In this document: positions 57,669 through 64,000 of the stretch, in pieces
How the letters are laid out: each line of letters opens with the position of its first letter
Numbering within the stretch: position 1 is the first letter of the stretch
Assembly (NCBI RefSeq): GCF_965216805.1
Contig: NZ_CBDCGN010000002.1
Coordinates: 2,542,001 to 2,606,000, forward strand
DNA length: 64,000 nucleotides
Direction of reading: 5' to 3'
Source: Panacagrimonas sp965216805
GTDB taxonomy: Bacteria; Pseudomonadota; Gammaproteobacteria; Nevskiales; Nevskiaceae
Translations under genes and position numbers: made by a program
The notes under the pieces: generated by a model
What the model saw: only the letters and a program-made list of their open reading frames with translations
Told to the model about the DNA's origin: nothing
The model's database searches: none

Positions 57669-58945
57669 ATATTTCTTCCGGGATCGCACACCGCACTGCG
57701 GGATGGGCCGTGCCCGTCCTCCTGCTCAGCCTGGGCCTGATCGCCTGCGGCCGCGCGCCTGACGAGCACGGGCATGGTCATGACCACGGACAGGGCCACG
57801 ACGAGGCCGCCGAGCCCATCGAGAAAGGCCCCAACAGCGGCCGCCTGCTCCGGCATGATGACTTCACCGTCGAACTTGCGATCATCGAAGACGGCGTGCC
57901 ACCCGAGTACCGCGCCTGGGTCACCCGCCAGGGCGAGCCGCTGGCGCCGGAGACCGTGACGCTCACGGTGGAACTCAGCCGCCTGGACGGCGAGAAGAAC
58001 CTGTTCCGCTTTGCCCCGCAGGGGGACTTTCTGCGCGGCGACGGCGTGGTCACCGAGCCGCATTCGTTCGACGTGGTGGTCAGCGCCGAACATGCGGGCC
58101 AAACCCATCGCTGGAACTACGAAAGCTACGAAGGCCGCGTGCGCATTGCCGCTGCGAGCGCCGAGGCTGCCGGTATCGTGGTCGAGAAAGCTGCGCCGCG
58201 CATGATCCGCGATGTACTGCCGCTGTTCGGGCGCATCACCGCGAATCCCGACGCCGTGCGTGCGGTGAGTGCGCGCTTTCCCGGCGCGATCAAGAGCGTT
58301 ACGAAGTCGATCGGCGACCCCGTGAAGGCCGGTGAGGTTCTGGCGCACGTGGAGTCCGACGATTCCCTGCAGCTCTACGCGGTGACCTCGCCGATCACCG
58401 GCACGCTCACCGCGCGCAACGCCAACCCGGGCGAGCAGGCCGGTGCATCGGCGCTGTTCACCGTCAGTGACCTGTCCAAGGTCTGGGCTGAACTGTCGGT
58501 GTTCCCGCGCGACCTCGGGCGTTTGAAGGTCGGACAGCAACTTCGCCTGAGCGCGGTGGACGGCGAACGCAGCACCACCGGTCGCATCGTGCGCATCGCG
58601 CCTACCGGTGGCGATGCCAGCCAGGCACTGAAAGCCTGGGCGCAGTTCGAAGCCGGCGATGCAGGCTGGCCGCCCGGCCTGCACGTGAACGCCGAGGTGC
58701 TCACCGGTGGCAGCGAGGTGGCGCTGGCAGTGAAGACTTCCGGGCTGCAAAGCTTCCGCGACTTCACCGTGGTGTTCGCCAGAGTCGGCGAGACCTACGA
58801 GGTGCGCATGCTGGACCTCGGGCGCAGCGACGGCGAGTACGTGGAGGTGCTCGGCGGCCTCAAGCCGGATACCGACTACGTCAGCCGGAACAGTTACCTG
58901 ATCAAGGCCGACATCGAGAAGTCGGGCGCCAGCCATGATCATTGA
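57665..58945 (+). CDS. czcB: RND efflux periplasmic adaptor lipoprotein, CzcB-like
   Basis: 426 residues. Lipobox LGLIAC (Cys28), then a His-rich metal-binding stretch (EHGHGHDHGQGHDE, 34-47) as in CzcB. A beta-sandwich domain follows (DFTVELAIIEDGVPPEYRAWVT) and lipoyl/barrel segments (AVSARFPGAIKSVTKSIGDPVKAGEVLA; VTSPITGTLTARNANPGEQ). It delivers Co/Zn/Cd from periplasm to pump. It overlaps the pump gene by 11 bp. Confidence 0.92.
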   Translation: MNISSGIAHRTAGWAVPVLLLSLGLIACGRAPDEHGHGHDHGQGHDEAAEPIEKGPNSGRLLRHDDFTVELAIIEDGVPPEYRAWVTRQGEPLAPETVTLTVELSRLDGEKNLFRFAPQGDFLRGDGVVTEPHSFDVVVSAEHAGQTHRWNYESYEGRVRIAAASAEAAGIVVEKAAPRMIRDVLPLFGRITANPDAVRAVSARFPGAIKSVTKSIGDPVKAGEVLAHVESDDSLQLYAVTSPITGTLTARNANPGEQAGASALFTVSDLSKVWAELSVFPRDLGRLKVGQQLRLSAVDGERSTTGRIVRIAPTGGDASQALKAWAQFEAGDAGWPPGLHVNAEVLTGGSEVALAVKTSGLQSFRDFTVVFARVGETYEVRMLDLGRSDGEYVEVLGGLKPDTDYVSRNSYLIKADIEKSGASHDH

Positions 58946-61900
58946 ACCGCTGCTGCGCTTCGCGATCCGCCGCCGCGGGCTGATGCTGGTGCTGGTGTTC
59001 GCGCTTGCAAGCGTCGGCATCTGGAGCTTCCAGCACCTGCCGATCGACGCGGTGCCGGACATCACCAACGTGCAGGTGCAGATCAACACTGAAGCGCCCG
59101 GCTACACGCCGCTGGAAGCCGAACAGCGGGTGACGTATCCGGTGGAAACCGCGATGGCCGGCATGCCGAAGCTGGCGTACACGCGCTCGGTGTCGCGCTA
59201 CGGTCTGTCGCAGGTAACGGTGGTATTCGAGGACGGTACCGACCTGTACTTCGCACGTCAGTTGATCTCGGAGCGGCTGCAGGCCTTGCAGTCAAAGCTG
59301 CCGTCGGGACTGGAACCGCAACTCGGACCCATCGCCACCGGCCTGGGCGAAATCTTCGTGTACACCGTGGACGCCGCGCCCAACGCGACGAACGAAGACG
59401 GCACCGCAATCACGCTGACCGATCTGCGCCAGGCGCAGGACTGGATCTTGCGTCCGCAATTGCTGCGCGTGCCTGGCGTGGTGGAGGTCAACAGCATCGG
59501 CGGCTTTGACCGGCAGTTTCACATCCTGCCCGACCCGGGCCGCCTGCTCGCATTTGGTCTGGGCATCAGCGACGTGGTGCGTGCGGTCGGGCAGAACAAC
59601 GACAACCGCAGTGCGGGTTACATCGAGCGCAACGGCCAGCAGCAACTGATCCGGCTGCCAGGGCAAGCAACGGGTCTGGAGGACCTGTCGCGCATCGTGA
59701 TTGCCGAACACGCCGGCACGCCGGTGCGCGTGAGCGATGTCGCGAGCCTCGGCATCGGCTCCGAGCTGCGCACTGGCGCTGCCACCCACAATGGCCGGGA
59801 GGCGGTACTCGGCACCGTGTTCATGCTGGTCGGCGAGAACAGCCGCACGGTGGCCAGGGCGGTCGCCGAAAAGCTGGAAGAAGCCAAGCGCAGCCTGCCG
59901 CCGGGGATCACGATCAACGTGGTGTACGACCGCACCAAGCTGGTCGAAAAGACCCTGGCGACGGTTACGACCAACCTGCTGGAAGGCGCGCTCCTGGTCA
60001 TCGTGGTGCTGTTCCTGCTGCTCGGCAACATCCGCGCCGCACTGCTGACGGCAATGGTCATTCCAATGGCGATGCTGATGACCTTCACCGGCATGGTGCA
60101 GACAAAAGTCTCCGCCAACCTGATGAGTCTTGGCGCGCTGGATTTCGGCCTGATCGTGGATGGCGCCGTCATCATCGTGGAGAACTGTCTGCGCCGGCTC
60201 GGTCTGGCCACGGCAGGTGGCAGCAGACTGACTGAGCGCGAGCGCCTCGATGTCGTCTTCCACGCCACCAACGAAGTGATCCGCCCCAGCCTGTTCGGCG
60301 TCGGCATCATCACCGCGGTCTACCTGCCGATCTTTGCGCTGACCGGCGTCGAGGCAAAGATGTTTCACCCGATGGCGATCACTGTGGTCACTGCGCTGAC
60401 CGCTGCGTTGCTGTTGTCGCTGACCTTCGTACCGGCCGCCGTCGCGTTGTTGATCCGCACTCCGGTTGCCGGGCACGACAACGCGCCGATGCGAGCGGCA
60501 CGACGTGGCTATGCGCCGCTGCTGGCACTGGCGTTGCGCCTGCGTTATCCACTGCTGGTGCTGACGTTGGTGTTGGTGGTGGCCTGCGGCTGGCTTGCCA
60601 CGCGCATGGGTTCGGAGTTCATGCCGAGCCTGGACGAAGGCGATGTCGCGCTGCACGCGCTGCGCATCCCCGGCACCAGCCTGACTCAAGCCGTGCAGAT
60701 GCAGACGCAGCTCGAAGCCACGCTCAGCCGCGCGCCGGAAGTGCAACGCATCTTCACCAAGATCGGCACCGCGGAAGTCGCCAACGATCCGATGCCGCCG
60801 AACGTGGCCGACACCTTCGTGATGATGAAAGACCGCAGTCAGTGGCCGGATCCAGGCAAATCCAAGGCCGAGGTCGTTGAGGATCTGGAACGCCTCGCCG
60901 CCAGCGTGCCCGGCAACAACTACGAGTTCACCCAACCGATCCAGATGCGCTTCAACGAGCTGATCTCGGGGGTACGCTCCGACGTCGCCGTGAAAGTCTA
61001 CGGCGATGATCTGGACAGGCTCGCGGAAGTCGCAACACGAATCGAGCAGGTGCTCGGCGCGGTGCCGGGCGCTGCCGACGTCAAGACCGAGCAGACCACC
61101 GGCCTGCCGATACTCACCGTCACACCGCGTCGCGAGGTGCTGGCGCGCTACGGCCTCAACGTCGCAGATCTGCAGGCGCTGGTGGCGGCTGCCTACGGCG
61201 GGGAGGTCGCCGGACTGCTCTACGAGGGCGACCGGCGCAGCGCCATCGTGGTGCGTCTGCCGGAAGCGCTGCGCAGCAACCCGGACGCGATGACGCGGCT
61301 GCCGGTGATGCTGCCGCGCGGGGGTTATGTGCCGCTCGGCGAAGTGGCGAAAGTGGAACTGGGTCTGGGCCCCAATGCGATCAACCGCGAACAGGGCAAG
61401 CGTCGCGTAGTGGTGACCGCCAATGTGCGTGGCCGCGATCTCGGTTCTTTCATCGCCGAGGTACAGGACAGGATGCAGGCACAGGTCAAGATTCCCCCGG
61501 GTTACTGGGTGGATTACGGCGGCACTTTCGAACAATTGCAGTCTGCGTCCAGGCGTCTGGCCATCGTGGTGCCAGCCACGCTCGCGCTGATTCTCGGGCT
61601 GCTGTGGCTCGCATTCGGCGCGCTGCGCGAGGCGCTGGTGATTTTCAGCGGCGTGCCGTTGGCGCTGACCGGTGGCGTGCTCGCACTGTGGCTACGCGAC
61701 ATTCCACTGTCGATCTCGGCCGGCGTGGGCTTCATCGCACTGTCCGGCATCGCGGTGCTCAACGGCCTGGTGATGATGAGCTTCATCAAGTCGCTGCTCG
61801 ATACCGGTCGACCGCTGCACGAGGCGATCACCATCGGTGCGCTCACCCGGTTGCGCCCGGTGCTGATGACCGCGCTGGTCGCCGCACTGGGCTTTGTGCC

Positions 61901-62084
61901 GATGGCCTTCAACACCGGTATCGGTTCGGAGGTGCAGCGCCCGCTGGCGACGGTGGTGATCGGCGGCATCTTCAGCTCCACCCTGCTGACCTTGCTGGTG
62001 TTGCCGGCGCTGTACCGGGTGGTGGGTCGTCGCGCCGCCCCAGCGCCGCAGCCGTCGGCGCTATCGCCGAGCGCAGCGATGTAG
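58935..62084 (+). CDS. czcA: CzcA-like divalent-cation RND efflux pump (HME1 type)
   Basis: 1049 residues. TM4 motif LGALDFGLIVDGAVIIVENCLRRL contains the DFG-x3-DGAV-x3-EN pattern of Zn/Co/Cd/Ni pumps, distinct from the copper-type pump at 50002. Full RND length with both periplasmic loops (QVQINTEAPGYTPLEAEQRVTYPVE; GTSLTQAVQMQTQLEATL) and the C-terminal TM bundle. It is the last gene of czcCBA; a TIR element begins 8 bp after the stop. Confidence 0.95.
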   Translation: MIIEPLLRFAIRRRGLMLVLVFALASVGIWSFQHLPIDAVPDITNVQVQINTEAPGYTPLEAEQRVTYPVETAMAGMPKLAYTRSVSRYGLSQVTVVFEDGTDLYFARQLISERLQALQSKLPSGLEPQLGPIATGLGEIFVYTVDAAPNATNEDGTAITLTDLRQAQDWILRPQLLRVPGVVEVNSIGGFDRQFHILPDPGRLLAFGLGISDVVRAVGQNNDNRSAGYIERNGQQQLIRLPGQATGLEDLSRIVIAEHAGTPVRVSDVASLGIGSELRTGAATHNGREAVLGTVFMLVGENSRTVARAVAEKLEEAKRSLPPGITINVVYDRTKLVEKTLATVTTNLLEGALLVIVVLFLLLGNIRAALLTAMVIPMAMLMTFTGMVQTKVSANLMSLGALDFGLIVDGAVIIVENCLRRLGLATAGGSRLTERERLDVVFHATNEVIRPSLFGVGIITAVYLPIFALTGVEAKMFHPMAITVVTALTAALLLSLTFVPAAVALLIRTPVAGHDNAPMRAARRGYAPLLALALRLRYPLLVLTLVLVVACGWLATRMGSEFMPSLDEGDVALHALRIPGTSLTQAVQMQTQLEATLSRAPEVQRIFTKIGTAEVANDPMPPNVADTFVMMKDRSQWPDPGKSKAEVVEDLERLAASVPGNNYEFTQPIQMRFNELISGVRSDVAVKVYGDDLDRLAEVATRIEQVLGAVPGAADVKTEQTTGLPILTVTPRREVLARYGLNVADLQALVAAAYGGEVAGLLYEGDRRSAIVVRLPEALRSNPDAMTRLPVMLPRGGYVPLGEVAKVELGLGPNAINREQGKRRVVVTANVRGRDLGSFIAEVQDRMQAQVKIPPGYWVDYGGTFEQLQSASRRLAIVVPATLALILGLLWLAFGALREALVIFSGVPLALTGGVLALWLRDIPLSISAGVGFIALSGIAVLNGLVMMSFIKSLLDTGRPLHEAITIGALTRLRPVLMTALVAALGFVPMAFNTGIGSEVQRPLATVVIGGIFSSTLLTLLVLPALYRVVGRRAAPAPQPSALSPSAAM

Positions 62085-62092
62085 AGCGGGGC

Positions 62093-62390
62093 TAGCCCGC
62101 ATTTCTCACAGGTCGCCGGAGAATCCCTTGCCAGTTTCCATACTCACAGCGTTCTTCACGCTTGCTTCAGAAACAGACGGTCGGAGGCTTCTCCGGCGCG
62201 TTTGGCCTTGGCAGGGAGTGACTCAGTGTCACTCCCTGCTAGCCAAACGCCGGCGCTGGCCCGTCTGCGGCGCGCAGAGCTTGGAGTTCACTCAGCCCAT
62301 AGAACCACTATGGGGTTCGCTCCACCCCGGCGCCCTGCACGTCCTCGACTCACAGCCATCGCTCGATCCCCCTGTGAGAAATGCGGGCTA
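62093..62390. mobile_element. Non-autonomous TIR element, long copy (298 bp)
   Basis: TAGCCCGCATTTCTCACAGG at 62093-62112 is mirrored exactly by the last 20 bases (62371-62390). The centre is a perfect hairpin (GCAGGGAGTGAC 62211-62222, loop TCAGT, GTCACTCCCTGC 62228-62239), extended by GCGTTTGGC/GCCAAACGC. There is no reading frame for a transposase. It shares ends and subterminal blocks with 39619-39757. It fills most of the 361-bp gap between czcA and scpB; the remainder (62391-62445) shows nothing. Confidence 0.85.
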
Positions 62391-62445
62391 GGCGGTGCCA
62401 CGACTTGGGTTCGCTTGCGTCCCTGCGTAGCGGCTAGCGGCGCAA

Positions 62446-63180
62446 TCAATCCGCGGGCCGTTCCTGTTCGCCGTCCCCGTCAGCATCTGCGCGATCAGGA
62501 TCGGGGTCGGGGTCACCCTCGCCTACCGCCACCGCGGCCTGCTCCAGCCGCGCCATGGCGGCGTCGAGCCGGTCCAGATCCTTGATCTCGGGCAGCGCCG
62601 GCAGTTCGTCGAGCGAGCGCAGGTTGAAGTCGTCCAGAAACTGCGGCGTCGTGCCAAACAGCATGGGACGACCGGGCACTTCCTTGACGCCAAGTTCGCG
62701 GATCCAGCCGCGCTCCAGCAGGGTGCGCAGGATGTTGCTGGACACGGCGACGCCGCGGATGTCCTCGATCTCGCCGCGGGTGATCGGCTGGCGGTAGCAG
62801 ACCAGGGCCAGGGTTTCGAGCAGGGCACGCGAGTAACGCGGCGGCTTTTCCTGCCACAGGCGGCCGACCCATTCGGCGTAGTCGCGCCGGACCTGGATGC
62901 GAAAGCCGCTGCCGACTTCCTTGAGTTCGGTGGCGCCGGAATCGATGCGCTGACCGAGCAGGTCGAGCGCGCTGCGCAGGTCCTTGCGGGTGACGCCGAG
63001 ATCGGCGCCGAGCAGGCGGTGCAACTGGTCGAGCGACAGCGGCTGATCCGAGGACAGCAGCAGCGCTTCGAGGATGTGTTCCAGCCGCGTCAGCGCGGCC
63101 GGGTCGACGGCGACCTCGGAGACCGGCAGCTCGGCCTGATCGGGCGTGTCGTCGGCAGTGGATTCAGGCAGGTCGTTCAT
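62446..63180 (-). CDS. scpB: Segregation and condensation protein B
   Basis: 244 residues from ATG 63180, which overlaps the scpA stop (63177-63180). Two winged-helix domains: LEHILEALLLSSDQPLSLDQLHRLLG, and the conserved ALLETLALVCYRQPITRGEIEDIRGVAVSSNILRTLLERGWI with LFGTTPQFLDDFNL. It dimerises and binds ScpA in the SMC condensin complex. The C-terminal tail is acidic (DPDPDPDRADADGDGE). Confidence 0.95.
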   Translation of the reverse strand: MNDLPESTADDTPDQAELPVSEVAVDPAALTRLEHILEALLLSSDQPLSLDQLHRLLGADLGVTRKDLRSALDLLGQRIDSGATELKEVGSGFRIQVRRDYAEWVGRLWQEKPPRYSRALLETLALVCYRQPITRGEIEDIRGVAVSSNILRTLLERGWIRELGVKEVPGRPMLFGTTPQFLDDFNLRSLDELPALPEIKDLDRLDAAMARLEQAAVAVGEGDPDPDPDRADADGDGEQERPAD

Positions 63181-64000
63181 CGTTCGAAAGCGTCGTTGTC
63201 CTGCGTGTCGGCGGTGTCGTCGTCGCTCGCAGGCGGTGGGGCCGCATCGGTGGCGGCATCGACGTCCACGTACTGGCGCGGGCGCGCGGCATCGATCATC
63301 AGTTCGGCAAACGGATTTTCCTGCACCAGGTCGATCATCGACAGCTTGACCATCTCCAGGATCGCGAGCAGACATACGACCACCCCGGCCCGCCCCTCGC
63401 CGGGATCGCACAGATCGGCGAAATGCCGCGGGCCGTTGCGCACCAGTTCCAGGATGTGGGTCATGCGCTCGCGCACGGACAAGGGCTCGCGAGTCACCTG
63501 ATGGCGCGTAAACAGCTCGGCACGCATCAGCACTTCGCGGAAAGCCAGCATCAGTTCGCGCAAGCTGGGCTGCGGCAGCGGCGCATCCATCGGAATGACT
63601 TCCGGTCGCGCCGAGGCCTGATGCAGTTCGCGGCCCATGCGCGGCAGCGCGTCGAGATGTTCGGCGGCCGTCTTGAAGCGTTCGTACTCCTGCAGCCGTC
63701 GCACCAGCTCCATGCGCGGATCGCCGGGATCTTCGTCTTCCACCGGCGCCCGCGGCAGCAGGATGCGCGACTTGATCTCCGCCAGCAGTGCCGCCATCAC
63801 CAGATATTCGGCGGCCAGTTCCAGGCGCATCTCAGCCATCAGCCCGATGTACTGCATGTACTGCTGAGTGATGCGCAGCACCGGGATGTCGAGAATGTTG
63901 AGGTTCTGCCGGCGGATCAGGTACAGCAGCAGATCCAGCGGCCCCTCGAAGGTTTCCAGGAACACCTCCAGCGCATCCGGCGGGATGTAGAGATCCTCCG
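63177..64000 (-). CDS. scpA: Segregation and condensation protein A (N-terminus outside window)
   Basis: About 274 residues are visible; the frame runs off the right edge (upstream residues read EDLYIPPDALEV before FLETFEGPLDLLLYLIRRQNLNILDI). The kleisin N-terminal SMC-binding helix EGPLDLLLYLI, central LAAEYLVMAALLAEIKSRILLP and C-terminal winged helix (RAGVVVCLLAILEMVKLSMIDLVQENPFAEL) are present. It bridges SMC heads with ScpB. The tail is acidic. Confidence 0.95.
   Translation of the reverse strand, partial: EDLYIPPDALEVFLETFEGPLDLLLYLIRRQNLNILDIPVLRITQQYMQYIGLMAEMRLELAAEYLVMAALLAEIKSRILLPRAPVEDEDPGDPRMELVRRLQEYERFKTAAEHLDALPRMGRELHQASARPEVIPMDAPLPQPSLRELMLAFREVLMRAELFTRHQVTREPLSVRERMTHILELVRNGPRHFADLCDPGEGRAGVVVCLLAILEMVKLSMIDLVQENPFAELMIDAARPRQYVDVDAATDAAPPPASDDDTADTQDNDAFER

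Overview
This is a GC-rich chromosomal segment from a gammaproteobacterium. Three things point there: the tmRNA tag ANDANYALAA, csiV directly behind mfd, and the conserved run mtnA / mtaD-ubiG-mupP-yciK. The dispersed CGATTCC heptamer repeat and the many short palindromic repeats would suit Xanthomonadales/Lysobacterales or Nevskiales relatives, but that placement is inference. Coding density is high and nothing looks phage-like.

Layout. 1-4.1 kb: end of an unknown gene, a HupE/UreJ-2 membrane protein, a TonB-dependent receptor and the tmRNA gene ssrA with its terminator. 4.1-17.1 kb: an MMPL-type RND exporter, a flavin oxidoreductase and alpha/beta hydrolase pair, a DUF1272 protein opposite an ECF42-type sigma factor with its DGPF (YCII) partner, a stand-alone glucosylglycerol-3-phosphate phosphatase homologue, a Baeyer-Villiger-type monooxygenase, an Old Yellow Enzyme and the helicase DbpA. 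17.1-28.5 kb: an M66-like lipoprotein protease, a second MMPL exporter broken by a 1315-bp IS3-family element, then genes suited to hydrophobic substrates (FAD monooxygenase with an NTF2-like domain, VOC protein, FadL porin) and a nitroreductase.

28.8-45.5 kb is mostly core: mfd, csiV, an orphan MlaF-like ATPase, then an ECF sigma / zinc anti-sigma / two small exported proteins / TPR-beta-barrel operon (34.8-38.1 kb) that I regard as the best candidate for an undescribed envelope system. After that come two small exported proteins, folD, mtnA, mtaD, ubiG, mupP and yciK.

45.5-64 kb: rluB and scpB-scpA lie on the minus strand but are separated by about 15.6 kb of heavy-metal resistance genes. 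These are a Cu/Ag-type CusCBA set with a Cys-rich exported leader protein, a MerR regulator with a clear operator and a DUF4396 protein, a PhoX-like Tat protein, and a CzcCBA-type set with a His-rich exported leader protein. The scpA-scpB-rluB order is common in related bacteria, so the block looks like an insertion. cusA carries four tandem copies of a 7-bp repeat inside its reading frame.

A TIR-bounded non-autonomous element occurs twice (39.6 and 62.1 kb). Several other palindromic repeats lie between genes, and two repeats have altered gene ends.
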